Shown here: positions 18,641 to 27,511 of the stretch, piece by piece | Layout: every line of letters starts with the position of its first letter | Numbering within the stretch: position 1 is the stretch's first letter | Made by a program: the position numbers and the translations under genes | Notes under the pieces: generated by a model | Told to the model about the DNA's origin: nothing | The model's input: the letters and a program-made list of their open reading frames with translations, nothing else | Database searches by the model: none | From: Streptomyces sp. MMBL 11-1 | GTDB lineage: Bacteria > Actinomycetota > Actinomycetes > Streptomycetales > Streptomycetaceae | DNA: 64,000 nucleotides | Direction: 5' to 3' | NCBI RefSeq assembly: GCF_028622875.1 | Contig: NZ_CP117709.1 | Span: 6,017,001-6,081,000 of the forward strand

Positions 18641-19411
18641 ATGGACACGCAAGCACAGCACTCGGAGCGCGACCGCTCCTCGGAACCCGACACGGGGCCC
18701 GGGGAGAGGTCGCGCTTTTCGCGTATACGGGACCGTGCCGCCTCCGTCCTGTCCTGGCGGCGGGTGCTCGCCGGGGCGGTCCTGGCCACCGTCGCCCTGC
18801 TGCTGTTCAGCTCCTACGTGGTCCAGCCCTTCCTGATCCCCAGCCGCTCGATGGAGCCCACGCTGAAGGTCGGTGACCGGGTCCTCGTCAACAAGCTGGC
18901 GTACCGTTTCGACGCCGGGCCCGAGCGCGGCGACGTGGTGGTCTTCGACGGCACCGGCTCCTTCGTACGGGAGGACCTCGACGCGAACCCCCTGACCGGG
19001 CTGGTGCGCGGGGCGGCGTCCACGCTGGGGCTCACGGAACCCGCCGACACCGACTTCGTGAAGCGCGTGGTCGGCGTGGGCGGCGACCACGTCGTCTGCT
19101 GCGACGCGCGGGGAAGGCTCGCGGTCAACGACGTAACGGTGGACGAGCCGTACCTGTACCCCGGTGACACCGCCTCCCGGGTGCCCTTCGACATCGAGGT
19201 GCCCGCCGGTGCCCTGTGGGTGATGGGCGACCACCGCAGCCGCTCCAGCGACTCCCGGGACCATCTCGGATCTCCCGGGGGCGGGATGGTCCCCGTCGAG
19301 CGGGTGACCGGCCGGGTGGACTGGCTGGGGTGGCCGCCCGGCCGGGCGGGTTCGCTGGAGCGGACCGGTGCCTTTCGCGGCGTACGGACGCCCGGCGCGG
19401 CGCATGGGTAA
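18641..19411 (+). CDS. sipW: Type I signal peptidase SipW
   Basis: This membrane serine protease removes signal peptides of exported proteins. The 256-residue product has a charged cytoplasmic N-terminus, one membrane segment near residues 45-65, the catalytic serine in PSRSMEPTL and the general-base lysine in FVKRVVGVGGD. The conserved box GDHRSRSSDSRDHLG follows. It is the first of four tandem signal peptidase genes, an arrangement known from S. lividans and S. coelicolor. Its last eight bases overlap the sipX start. The C-terminal tail lacks the second membrane segment that sipY and sipZ seem to have. Confidence 0.9.
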   Translation: MDTQAQHSERDRSSEPDTGPGERSRFSRIRDRAASVLSWRRVLAGAVLATVALLLFSSYVVQPFLIPSRSMEPTLKVGDRVLVNKLAYRFDAGPERGDVVVFDGTGSFVREDLDANPLTGLVRGAASTLGLTEPADTDFVKRVVGVGGDHVVCCDARGRLAVNDVTVDEPYLYPGDTASRVPFDIEVPAGALWVMGDHRSRSSDSRDHLGSPGGGMVPVERVTGRVDWLGWPPGRAGSLERTGAFRGVRTPGAAHG

Positions 19412-20480
19412 CCGCGGACGTCCGCGCGGCGCCCCCGGCCCCGACGCCTCCCCGCCGACCGGGGCCGGGCCCGCCGGGCCGCGCTCGCTGCCCACCCGGG
19501 CGGAACGCCGCCGGCTCGCCCGGAAGGTCCGGCGCAAGCGCCGCGGGTCCGCGGTGAGGGAGATACCGGTTCTCGTCGTCGTGGCGCTGCTGATCGCGCT
19601 TCTCCTGAAGACGTTCCTGGTCCAGGCGTTCGTGATCCCGTCCGGATCGATGGAACAGACCATCCGGATCGGCGACCGGGTGCTCGTGGACAAGCTGACC
19701 CCGTGGTTCGGATCGACGCCCCAGCGCGGCGACGTCGTGGTGTTCAAGGACCCCGGCGGCTGGCTCCAGCAGGAGAGTCCCGAGGAGAAGAAGGACCCGC
19801 CGATCGGTGTCAAGCAGGTCACCGAGGTGCTGTCCTTCATCGGGCTGTTGCCGTCCGACGACGAGCAGGACCTGATCAAGCGGGTCATCGCGGTCGGCGG
19901 CGACACCGTGAAGTGCTGCGGCGAGGACGGCCGGGTCACCGTCAACGGCGTACCGCTGGCCGAGACCTACCTCCACCCCGACGACCGGCCCTCGACCATC
20001 TCGTTCGAGGTGAAGGTTCCCCGGGGACGGCTGTTCATGATGGGGGACCACCGGTCCGATTCCGCCGACTCCCGCTTCCACCTCGACGGACCCGACCGGG
20101 GCACGGTCTCCGAGGAAGAGGTCGTGGGGCGGGCCGTCGTGATCGCCTGGCCGTTCGGCCACTGGAGCACCCTGGAACAGCGCGACGCCTTCACCGCGGT
20201 CCCGGACGCGCGCGCATCGGAGGCAGCGGCTCCGGCCCCGTCGAATAGTGTGGCACCTCCGGATCCCTATGGAATGGTCCGGCTCCCGACCCCTGCGGAA
20301 CTCCCGCTCGTTATGGGAGTGGTGGGCCTGCACCGGATCGGGCGCGGGCAGTGGCACGTATTGAGGAGTGGATGTGGGGGATTTGGCGGTCGGCGCACGA
20401 TCCGGACACGACGAACCCGAGGACCGGCCGGAGCGCGACGAGTCTCCCGCGGGCGGGGCGGCGGTCCCGCCGGAGGGTGA
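19404..20480 (+). CDS. sipX: Type I signal peptidase SipX
   Basis: The 358-residue product has a long basic, Pro-rich N-terminus (about 50 residues), one membrane segment (VLVVVALLIALLLK), the catalytic serine in PSGSMEQTI and the lysine in LIKRVIAVGGD. The box MGDHRSDSADSRFH follows. After residue 280 the sequence becomes low-complexity. The last 36 codons lie on top of the sipY 5' end in another frame and read as Arg/Gly-rich sequence, so the tail may have no function of its own. The start overlaps the end of sipW. It is the longest of the four paralogues here. Confidence 0.88.
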   Translation: MGNRGRPRGAPGPDASPPTGAGPAGPRSLPTRAERRRLARKVRRKRRGSAVREIPVLVVVALLIALLLKTFLVQAFVIPSGSMEQTIRIGDRVLVDKLTPWFGSTPQRGDVVVFKDPGGWLQQESPEEKKDPPIGVKQVTEVLSFIGLLPSDDEQDLIKRVIAVGGDTVKCCGEDGRVTVNGVPLAETYLHPDDRPSTISFEVKVPRGRLFMMGDHRSDSADSRFHLDGPDRGTVSEEEVVGRAVVIAWPFGHWSTLEQRDAFTAVPDARASEAAAPAPSNSVAPPDPYGMVRLPTPAELPLVMGVVGLHRIGRGQWHVLRSGCGGFGGRRTIRTRRTRGPAGARRVSRGRGGGPAGG

Positions 20481-21282
20481 GGGCGGCGCCCCGGACGACG
20501 ACGGCGGTGGCAGGCCTGCCAGGAAGCAACGTTCCTTCTGGCTGGAGCTTCCGCTGCTCATCGGTATCGCGCTGGTTCTGGCGCTGCTGATCAAGACGTT
20601 CCTGGTCCAGGCGTTCTCGATCCCCTCGGACTCCATGCAGAACACGCTGCAGCGGGGCGACCGGGTGCTGGTCGACAAGCTGACCCCGTGGTTCGGCGCC
20701 GAGCCCGAGCGCGGCGAGGTCGTGGTCTTCCACGACCCGGGCGGCTGGCTGGAGGACACCGTGACCCCGGAGCCCAACGCGGTGCAGAAGTTCCTGAGCT
20801 TCATCGGCCTGATGCCGTCCTCCGAGGAGAAGGACCTGATCAAGCGGGTCGTCGCGGTCGGCGGCGACACCGTGGAGTGCAAGGAGAACGGGCCGGTCAC
20901 GGTCAACGGGAAGAGCCTGGACGAGAAGTCGTTCATCTTCCCGGGGAACACTCCGTGCAACGACAAGCCCTTCGGCCCGATCAAGGTGCCGGACGGCCGG
21001 ATCTTCGTCATGGGCGACCACCGGCAGAACTCCCTGGACTCGCGCTACCACCAGGAGCTCCCGGGGCAGGGCACGGTCTCCACGGACGAGGTCGTCGGCC
21101 GTGCCGTCGGCATCGCCTGGCCGCTGGACCGCTGGGCGACCCTTCCGGTCCCGGGCACCTTCGACCAGCCCGGTCTGAACGCTGCCGCCGCGATGGCGCC
21201 GGCGGCACTGGGCGTAGCCGGAGCGCTGCCCCTCGTGCTGTGGCGCCGCCGGAGGCTGACCGCCGGGCGTACCGCCGGGTAG
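20374..21282 (+). CDS. sipY: Type I signal peptidase SipY
   Basis: This protease of 302 residues has an acidic N-terminus, a membrane segment (LLIGIALVLALLIK), serine in PSDSMQNTL, lysine in LIKRVVAVGGD and the box MGDHRQNSLDSRYH. A C-terminal hydrophobic segment follows (PAALGVAGALPLVLW, then RRRR), predicting a second membrane anchor. In S. lividans SipY is the major signal peptidase. The GTG at 20374 is preferred over the one at 20368 because GAGGAG lies five bases before it. The gene begins 107 bases before the end of sipX. Confidence 0.9.
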   Translation: MGDLAVGARSGHDEPEDRPERDESPAGGAAVPPEGEGGAPDDDGGGRPARKQRSFWLELPLLIGIALVLALLIKTFLVQAFSIPSDSMQNTLQRGDRVLVDKLTPWFGAEPERGEVVVFHDPGGWLEDTVTPEPNAVQKFLSFIGLMPSSEEKDLIKRVVAVGGDTVECKENGPVTVNGKSLDEKSFIFPGNTPCNDKPFGPIKVPDGRIFVMGDHRQNSLDSRYHQELPGQGTVSTDEVVGRAVGIAWPLDRWATLPVPGTFDQPGLNAAAAMAPAALGVAGALPLVLWRRRRLTAGRTAG

Positions 21283-21332
21283 GGTGCCGACTCGGATCAG
21301 CGATTGTCGATCTCCGACGGGGGAGCGCTGGG

Positions 21333-22088
21333 ATGAGCGGTACAGGACGCAAGGAAGACGGCCGCGGCCGGGCCGGCGCCATAGTGTCGGGTCTGGCCGT
21401 GGCCGTCGGCTGTGTGCTCTTCCTCGGAGGTTTCGTCTGGGCGGCGGTGGTCTACCAGCCGTACACGGTCCCGACCGACTCGATGTCCCCCACGGTGCAG
21501 CCCGGCGACCGGGTGCTCGCCGAACGGATCGACGGCGCCGACGTCCGACGCGGTGACGTGGTGGTCTTCATCGACCAGGTCTGGGGCGCCACGCCGATGT
21601 TGAAGCGCGTCGTCGGGATCGGCGGCGACAAGGTGGCCTGCTGCGACCGGGAGGGGCGGCTCACCGTCGACGGAACCCCCGTCGACGAGCCCTACCTCGA
21701 CCGGGGCCCGGCCGCCCCGGGCACGCAGGCGCCCGCCTCGCCCCAGGACTTCTCCGCCACCGTGCCCAGGGGCCGCGTCTTCCTGCTCGGCGACGAACGG
21801 GCCACCTCCCTGGACTCCCGGGTCCATCTCCAGGACGCCGGCGGGGGCTCCGTCCCGCTGAGCGCCGTGCGGGCCCGGGTGGACGCGGTGGCCTGGCCGA
21901 TGGACGGCATGATCGACCGGCCCGCCTCGTTCGCCGCGCTGCCCGGCGGGGTGTCCGACGCCGGGCCGCTGCGGTTCCAGCTGGGCGCGATCGTGGCCGG
22001 CGTCCTGCTGATCCTCGTCGGCGCGGTGTACGGGCCGGTGGCGGCGCGCCTGGCCCGCCAAAGGACGCCCGCCGGAGTGGCCCGGTGA
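21333..22088 (+). CDS. sipZ: Type I signal peptidase SipZ
   Basis: The 251-residue product is the shortest of the four. Membrane segments are near residues 18-38 and 218-238. The serine is in PTDSMSPTV and the lysine in MLKRVVGIGGD. The third box reads LLGDERATSLDSR, with Glu where the three neighbours have GDHR. It starts 50 bases after sipY with GGGAGCG upstream. The stop overlaps the start of the Nudix gene (GTGA), so that hydrolase is likely co-transcribed. Substrate preference relative to the other three cannot be inferred. Confidence 0.9.
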   Translation: MSGTGRKEDGRGRAGAIVSGLAVAVGCVLFLGGFVWAAVVYQPYTVPTDSMSPTVQPGDRVLAERIDGADVRRGDVVVFIDQVWGATPMLKRVVGIGGDKVACCDREGRLTVDGTPVDEPYLDRGPAAPGTQAPASPQDFSATVPRGRVFLLGDERATSLDSRVHLQDAGGGSVPLSAVRARVDAVAWPMDGMIDRPASFAALPGGVSDAGPLRFQLGAIVAGVLLILVGAVYGPVAARLARQRTPAGVAR

Positions 22089-22573
22089 CCTCCGGGGCCC
22101 GCAGGGTCGCCCGGGTGGTCCTCCTGGACCCCGACGACCGCGTCCTGCTGCTGCACGGCCATGAGCCGGAGGACCGGGACGACGCCTGGTGGTTCACCCC
22201 GGGCGGGGGCCTGGAGGGCGACGAGAGCCGGGAAGAGGCGGCCCGCCGGGAGCTGGTGGAGGAGACCGGGATCACGGACATCGAGCTGGGCCCGCTGCTC
22301 TGGACCCGGTTCTGTTCCTTCCCGTTCGACGGGCGCCGCTGGCACCAGGACGAGTGGTATTTCCTGGCCCGTACGACGCGGACCGCCACCGCCCCGCAGG
22401 GCCTCACCGGCCTGGAACGGCGCAGCGTGGCCGGTCTGAGGTGGTGGACCTCCGCCGAACTGCTCGCGACGCGTGAGACGGTGTACCCGACCAGACTCGC
22501 CGAGCTGCTCCGCACGCTCCTCGACGAGGGCCCCCCGTGCGAACCGCTTGTTCTGGCCCCTGAAATCGTCTAA
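22085..22573 (+). CDS. Nudix family hydrolase
   Basis: This is a 162-residue pyrophosphohydrolase fold protein with a full Nudix box (GGGLEGDE, then REEAARRELVEETGI), which supplies the metal-binding glutamates. It probably cleaves a nucleoside diphosphate linked to another group; the substrate is unknown. Its GTG overlaps the sipZ stop. The DUF2469 gene follows after 64 bases. This order (signal peptidases, Nudix, DUF2469, YraN) is conserved in streptomycetes as far as I recall. Confidence 0.87.
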   Translation: MTSGARRVARVVLLDPDDRVLLLHGHEPEDRDDAWWFTPGGGLEGDESREEAARRELVEETGITDIELGPLLWTRFCSFPFDGRRWHQDEWYFLARTTRTATAPQGLTGLERRSVAGLRWWTSAELLATRETVYPTRLAELLRTLLDEGPPCEPLVLAPEIV

Positions 22574-22637
22574 TCGTCCAAGGGCGTCGGAGGCTGACGC
22601 ACAATGGGGGCACGCACGGCTGAAGGGGAAACATGCC

Positions 22638-22946
22638 ATGAGCGCCGAGGACCTCGAGAAGTACGAGACCGAGATGGAGCTGAAGCTCTACCGGGAGTAC
22701 CGCGATGTCGTCGGTCTGTTCAAATATGTGATCGAGACCGAACGGCGCTTCTACCTCACCAACGACTACGAGATGCAGGTGCACTCCGTCCAGGGTGAGG
22801 TTTTCTTCGAGGTGTCCATGGCGGACGCCTGGGTCTGGGACATGTACCGGCCCGCGAGGTTCGTCAAGCAGGTCCGCGTGCTGACCTTCAAGGACGTCAA
22901 CATCGAAGAGCTCAACAAGAGCGATCTGGAACTTCCGGGAGGCTGA
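22638..22946 (+). CDS. DUF2469 family conserved protein
   Basis: This 102-residue protein is of a family found throughout actinobacteria next to yraN. The recognisable sequence is [23 protein letters not shown], then [13 protein letters not shown] and [21 protein letters not shown]. It is compact, acidic at the start and lacks signal peptide or membrane segments. No function is established. An ATG five bases upstream is out of frame. AAGGGGAA precedes the start used, and a good hairpin terminator with T-run follows. Confidence 0.92.
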   Translation: MSAEDLEKYETEMELKLYREYRDVVGLFKYVIETERRFYLTNDYEMQVHSVQGEVFFEVSMADAWVWDMYRPARFVKQVRVLTFKDVNIEELNKSDLELPGG

Positions 22947-22994
22947 CCCCGCGCTGCCCGCGGCCGGGCCGCCGATACACGCGTCGCAGGAATG

Positions 22995-23026
22995 ACCCGG
23001 TCACCCATGTGGGTGGCCGGGTTTTC
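22995..23026 (+). terminator. Terminator after the DUF2469 gene
   Basis: A 12-bp stem (ACCCGGTCACCC with GGGTGGCCGGGT, one G-U pair) closes on an ATGT loop and runs directly into TTTT. It is a textbook intrinsic terminator that ends the signal peptidase-DUF2469 unit. Confidence 0.88.
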
Positions 23027-23104
23027 CACATCCGCGGAGTTGTCCACCAAGATCCACATCTTGCGGCGGGGCGGGGCACAGTCGGTGCCGGAGGTGGTGC
23101 CGAC

Positions 23105-23464
23105 ATGGACGCACGGGGGGCACTCGGGCGGTACGGCGAGGAGCTGGCGGCGCGGCTGCTGGCCGAGTCCGGGATGGCGGTGATCGAGCGCAACTGGCGC
23201 TGTCGCGCCGGAGAGATCGACATCGTGGCCAGGGACGGTGACGCCCTGGTCTTCTGCGAGGTGAAGACGCGCAGGTCACACGGGTTCGAACACCCCATGG
23301 CGGCGGTCGGCCCGGTCAAGGCGGACCGGCTCCGACGACTTGCCGAGATCTGGCTCGACCGGCATGGGGGGCCACCTCCCGGCGGGGTCCGCATCGACCT
23401 GATCGGGGTGATCGTGCCCCGGCGCGGAGCCCCGGTCACGGAGCACGCCCGGGGGGTGTCCTGA
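23105..23464 (+). CDS. yraN: YraN family (UPF0102) endonuclease-like protein
   Basis: This 119-residue protein has a predicted restriction-endonuclease-like fold. The visible core [22 protein letters not shown] supplies the D and ExK residues of a PD-(D/E)xK site, and the N-terminus [12 protein letters not shown] is typical. The ATG chosen begins the family domain; an upstream in-frame extension lacks it. The stop overlaps the comM start in TGATG. Linkage to comM and dprA suggests a role in handling DNA, which has not been shown for this family here. Confidence 0.9.
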   Translation: MDARGALGRYGEELAARLLAESGMAVIERNWRCRAGEIDIVARDGDALVFCEVKTRRSHGFEHPMAAVGPVKADRLRRLAEIWLDRHGGPPPGGVRIDLIGVIVPRRGAPVTEHARGVS

Positions 23465-25086
23465 TGGGTTTCGCGCGAGCGTGTTCCGTGGCGCTGGTCG
23501 GCGTCGAGGGCGTGGTGGTGGAGGTCCAGGCGGACCTGGAGCCGGGGGTGGCGGCCTTCACCCTGGTCGGACTGCCGGACAAGAGCCTGGTGGAGAGCCG
23601 GGACCGGGTGCGGGCCGCCGTGGTCAACTCCGGTGCCGAGTGGCCGCAGAAGAAGCTCACGGTCGGGCTCTCCCCGGCCTCCGTGCCGAAAGGTGGTTCG
23701 GGGTTCGACCTCGCCGTCGCGTGTGCGGTCCTCGGGGCGGCGGAGCGGATCGACCCGGCCACGATCGCGGACGTGGTGATGATCGGCGAGCTGGGCCTGG
23801 ACGGCCGGGTGCGTCCGGTACGGGGCGTACTGCCCGCCGTCCTCGCGGCGGCCGAAGCGGGGTACGAGCAGGTCGTCGTCCCCGAACAGACGGCCGGAGA
23901 GGCGGCCCTGGTGCCGGGGGTCTCGGTCCTCGGCGTCCGGAGCCTGCGCCAGCTCATCGCCGTCCTCTGCGACGAACCGGTGCCCGAGGAGCCGGTCGAC
24001 GGCCAGGGACGCCCCGACGCCATGCTGGCCGGGCTCATGATCCCCGGCACCGGACTCGGTACGGGGCTGGCCCCGGCCGCCGGGCGGGGTGACGGGCACC
24101 GGCCGGATCTGGCGGACGTCGCGGGGCAGCCGCGCCCGCGCCAGGCCCTGGAGGTGGCCGCGGCCGGCGGGCACCATCTGCTGTTCTCGGGCCCGCCCGG
24201 CGCCGGCAAGACCATGCTGGCCGAGCGGCTGTCGTCGGTCCTGCCGCCGTTGACCCGGCAGGAATCCCTCGAAGTGACGGCGGTGCACTCCGTGGCGGGC
24301 ATCCTCCCCCCGGGTGAACCACTCGTCTCCCGGGCGCCCTACTGCGCCCCGCACCACTCGGCGACCATGCAGTCCCTGATCGGTGGGGGCAACGGGATGC
24401 CGAGGCCCGGGGCGGTGTCCCTCGCCCACCGCGGGGTGCTCTTTCTGGACGAGGCCCCCGAGTTCTCGGCCAAGGCCCTCGACGCGCTGCGGCAGCCGCT
24501 GGAGTCGGGCCATGTGGTGGTCGCGCGGGCCGCTGGGGTGGTGCGGCTGCCGGCCCGCTTCCTGATGGTGCTGGCAGCCAATCCGTGCCCCTGTGGCCGG
24601 CACACCCTCACCGGCGCGGGCTGCGAGTGCCCGCCCTCGGTCGTCCGCCGCTATCAGGGGCGCCTGTCCGGGCCGCTCCTCGACCGGGTGGACCTGCGGG
24701 TCGAGGTGGGGCCGGTCGACCGCGCCGACCTCCTGGGGCAGGGCGGCCGCGGCGAGTCGACGGCCGTCGTCGCCGCGCGGGTACGGGACGCCAGGGCGCG
24801 GGCGGCCGAGCGGCTGGCCGGCACCCCGTGGACCACGAACAGCGAGGTGCCGGGCCATGAGCTGCGGACCCGGCTGCTCGTGGCCCCGGGAGCGCTGGCG
24901 GCCGCGGAGCGGGACCTGGAGCGCGGGATGCTCACGGCCCGGGGGCTGGACCGGGTGCTGAGGGTGGCGTGGACCGTGGCGGATCTGCGGGGCGCCGACC
25001 GCCCGGACGCCTCCGACGTGGCGGTCGCCCTGGAGCTGCGGACGGGCATCCAGCGCGGGGTGCCGATGGGGACGGGACAGCGGTGA
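23464..25086 (+). CDS. comM: YifB/ComM family Mg-chelatase-like AAA+ ATPase
   Basis: ComM is a hexameric helicase that promotes branch migration during uptake and integration of DNA in naturally competent bacteria. The 540-residue protein has an N-terminal Lon-like (ChlI) domain to about residue 190 with SVPKGGSGFDLAVA. The AAA+ core follows with Walker A GPPGAGKT and Walker B LFLDEAPEF. A Cys-containing segment (NPCPCGRH, then CECPPSVVRRYQ) and the C-terminal domain with GLDRVLRVAWTVADL complete it. It shares bases with both neighbours, yraN and dprA. Natural competence has not been shown in streptomycetes, so the process served here is open. Confidence 0.92.
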   Translation: MGFARACSVALVGVEGVVVEVQADLEPGVAAFTLVGLPDKSLVESRDRVRAAVVNSGAEWPQKKLTVGLSPASVPKGGSGFDLAVACAVLGAAERIDPATIADVVMIGELGLDGRVRPVRGVLPAVLAAAEAGYEQVVVPEQTAGEAALVPGVSVLGVRSLRQLIAVLCDEPVPEEPVDGQGRPDAMLAGLMIPGTGLGTGLAPAAGRGDGHRPDLADVAGQPRPRQALEVAAAGGHHLLFSGPPGAGKTMLAERLSSVLPPLTRQESLEVTAVHSVAGILPPGEPLVSRAPYCAPHHSATMQSLIGGGNGMPRPGAVSLAHRGVLFLDEAPEFSAKALDALRQPLESGHVVVARAAGVVRLPARFLMVLAANPCPCGRHTLTGAGCECPPSVVRRYQGRLSGPLLDRVDLRVEVGPVDRADLLGQGGRGESTAVVAARVRDARARAAERLAGTPWTTNSEVPGHELRTRLLVAPGALAAAERDLERGMLTARGLDRVLRVAWTVADLRGADRPDASDVAVALELRTGIQRGVPMGTGQR

Positions 25087-26339
25087 CCGGGCTGACGGGG
25101 GAGCGGTGGCAGGGGGCGGGCCACGTCCCCGACGACGGTCGCGACCGCGTCCCCGGACAGGAGGCAGGCCGGGACCCGGGCCGGGGCAGGGAGGCGGAGC
25201 GGCTGGCCAGGGCCGCGCTGACCCGGGTGCTGGAGCCGGGGGACGAGCGAGCGGGGCGCTGGCTCCGGCTGACCGGTCCCATCGAGCTGATGCGCAGGCT
25301 CACCGTCGAGGACGGCTCCGCCGAGAGGCTTCCCGGCATGACCGCCGCACGGCTCGGGGGCTACCGGCTGCGTGCCGCCGCCGTGGAGCCGGGGAGGGAC
25401 CTGGCCGCGGTCGCCGCGGTGGGCGGACGCTTCGTCTGCCCGGGTGACCGGGAGTGGCCGAGCCAGCTGGACGACCTGGGCGACGCGCGGCCCGTCGGGC
25501 TCTGGGTGCGGGGGCGGCCCGATCTGCGCCTGTGGTCCCTGCGCTCGGTCGCGGTGGTCGGAGCGAGGGCCTGCACCCCGTACGGGGCGCACATGGCGGC
25601 GACCCTCGGCTCCGGGCTCGCCGAGCGGGGCTGGGTGGTGGTCTCGGGCGCGGCGTTCGGGGTGGACGGGGCCGCCCACCGCGGCGCTCTGGCCGCGGGC
25701 GGAGCGACGACGGCGGTACTGGCCTGCGGGGTCGACGTCCCCTACCCGCGCGGGCACGCCGAACTGCTCGGGCGGCTGGCGCAACAAGGGCTCATCGTCG
25801 CCGAGTTGCCCCCGTCCTCCCATCCCACCCGAAGCCGCTTCGTCCTGCGCAACCGCGTCATCGCCGCGCTGACCAGGGGGACGGTCGTCGTCGAGGCCGA
25901 GTACCGCAGCGGTTCGCTGGTCACCGCCCGCCAGGCGCAACGGCTCGGCCGCTTCGCGATGGGAGTCCCCGGCCCCGCCACCAGCGGTCTGTCGGCAGGG
26001 GTCCACGAGCTGTTGCGCGGTGAGGGCGTGCTCGTCACCGACGCGGACGAAGTCGTCGAGATGATCGGGGACATCGGCGAGCTACCGCCGGTCCGCCGCG
26101 GCCCGGTGCTGCCCAGGGACCACCTGGACGCGGTCACCGCGCGGGTCCTCGACGCGCTCCCCTACCACGGTGTCACCCACCCCCGTGACCTCGCCCGCAC
26201 CGCGGGGACGTCCGCCGACGAGACGCTCGGCCGACTGTACGAACTGCACTCACTGGGGTTCGTCGAACGAGAAGGCGAGGGGTGGCGGTTGACGCTTCCG
26301 TCGGCAGGCAACGACGACGCGCGGCGAGGCGGTACTTGA
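25083..26339 (+). CDS. dprA: DNA processing protein DprA (Smf)
   Basis: DprA loads RecA on incoming single-stranded DNA. The 418-residue protein has an N-terminal SAM-like helical region, then the Rossmann-type core. The core has AVVGARACTPYGAHMA, VVSGAAFGVDGAAHRGAL, GVDVPYPR and GSLVTARQAQRLG. A winged-helix-like C-terminal domain ends it. The GTG start overlaps the comM stop by four bases, so yraN-comM-dprA form one translationally coupled unit. About the first 40 residues are Arg/Gly-rich and not conserved-looking, so a later start is possible. Confidence 0.93.
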   Translation: MTGLTGERWQGAGHVPDDGRDRVPGQEAGRDPGRGREAERLARAALTRVLEPGDERAGRWLRLTGPIELMRRLTVEDGSAERLPGMTAARLGGYRLRAAAVEPGRDLAAVAAVGGRFVCPGDREWPSQLDDLGDARPVGLWVRGRPDLRLWSLRSVAVVGARACTPYGAHMAATLGSGLAERGWVVVSGAAFGVDGAAHRGALAAGGATTAVLACGVDVPYPRGHAELLGRLAQQGLIVAELPPSSHPTRSRFVLRNRVIAALTRGTVVVEAEYRSGSLVTARQAQRLGRFAMGVPGPATSGLSAGVHELLRGEGVLVTDADEVVEMIGDIGELPPVRRGPVLPRDHLDAVTARVLDALPYHGVTHPRDLARTAGTSADETLGRLYELHSLGFVEREGEGWRLTLPSAGNDDARRGGT

Positions 26340-26593
26340 CCTGGAGCATTCGGGTGAAAAGGTAAGGCCGATGACCTCGCACGATCGATCGGTGACCTGT
26401 TCAGGGCCCGCGCCCACGGCGGCGGCCCCGGCTCCCGGCGGTCGCGGACGGCGTGAACGGCGGAACGCGATCAGGCGGCTGGGATCTCCCGTCCTGCGCG
26501 GAACGCGACGCCACAGTCACGCTACGCTCACAAGGATTCCGGCCCAGACAAAAGTCCCCCAGCACTTCACGGCAGAACGGCTCAAGGCACCAC

Positions 26594-27430
26594 ATGCCCC
26601 AGCACACCTCCGGGTCTGACCGCGCGGCAGTACCACCGGTTGCGCGTGGCACTGTGCGCCCTCCCGCCCCCTCCTCGCTCGACGAGTTGTGGCGTTCGTA
26701 CAAGACCACGGGCGACGAGCGGCTGCGGGAGCAGCTGATCCTGCACTACTCGCCGCTCGTGAAGTACGTCGCGGGCCGGGTGAGCGTGGGGCTGCCGTCC
26801 AACGTCGAGCAGGCCGACTTCGTCTCCTCCGGCGTCTTCGGGCTGATCGACGCCATCGAGAAGTTCGACATCGAACGGGCCATCAAGTTCGAGACGTACG
26901 CCATCACCAGGATTCGCGGCGCGATGATCGACGAACTCCGGGCCCTGGACTGGATCCCGCGGTCCGTCCGGCAGAAGGCACGGAACGTGGAGCGCGCGTA
27001 CGCCACGCTGGAGGCGCAGTTCCGGCGTACGCCGTCGGAAGCCGAGGTCGCCTCGGAGATGGGCATCGCGCTGGAGGAACTGCACGCTGTTTTCAGCCAG
27101 TTGTCGCTGGCGAATGTGGTCGCCCTGGAGGAGCTGCTGCACGTCGGCGGCGAGGGCGGCGACCGGCTGAGCCTGATGGACACCCTGGAGGACACCGCCG
27201 CCGACAATCCGGTGGAGGTCGCCGAGGACCGCGAGCTGAGAAGACTGCTCGCGCGGGCCATCAACACCCTCCCCGACCGGGAGAAGACCGTGGTGACCCT
27301 CTACTACTACGAGGGCCTCACCCTCGCGGAGATCGGCAACGTCCTCGGGGTGACCGAGAGCCGGGTCAGCCAGATCCATACCAAGTCCGTGCTCCAGCTC
27401 CGGGCGAAGCTGGCCGACGCGGGCCGCTGA
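26594..27430 (+). CDS. whiG: Sporulation RNA polymerase sigma factor WhiG
   Basis: WhiG is the FliA-like sigma factor that commits aerial hyphae to sporulation. The 278-residue product begins [15 protein letters not shown] as in known WhiG. It contains sigma-70 region 2 ([19 protein letters not shown], then [10 protein letters not shown]), region 3, and region 4 with the helix-turn-helix [23 protein letters not shown]. Longer in-frame starts upstream would add 47 unrelated residues. Activity in known species is controlled by the anti-sigma factor RsiG with cyclic-di-GMP, and transcription by BldD. I do not see an unambiguous BldD box in the 254 bases upstream. Confidence 0.97.
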   Translation: MPQHTSGSDRAAVPPVARGTVRPPAPSSLDELWRSYKTTGDERLREQLILHYSPLVKYVAGRVSVGLPSNVEQADFVSSGVFGLIDAIEKFDIERAIKFETYAITRIRGAMIDELRALDWIPRSVRQKARNVERAYATLEAQFRRTPSEAEVASEMGIALEELHAVFSQLSLANVVALEELLHVGGEGGDRLSLMDTLEDTAADNPVEVAEDRELRRLLARAINTLPDREKTVVTLYYYEGLTLAEIGNVLGVTESRVSQIHTKSVLQLRAKLADAGR

Positions 27431-27511
27431 CGCCCTCTCTCCGGCACTCTCCGGCCATCCGATCGGCGGCTGTGCCCTTCCCCCGTCCGCCTGCCGCCGT
27501 AGAGTGGAGGC

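Noticed and set aside
23281..23292. Possible tRNA T-arm (GGTTCGAAC)
   Set aside because: It lies in the yraN coding sequence and no acceptor or anticodon stems can be formed around it.
26340..26593. BldD box upstream of whiG
   Set aside because: TCAC elements occur (CAGTCACGCTACGCTCAC near 26514), but they are direct, not inverted, and do not form a convincing BldD palindrome.
26371..26619. Small plus-strand frame of 82 codons between dprA and whiG
   Set aside because: Overlaps the whiG start in another frame, low-complexity content, no family features; the stretch is more likely the whiG promoter region.
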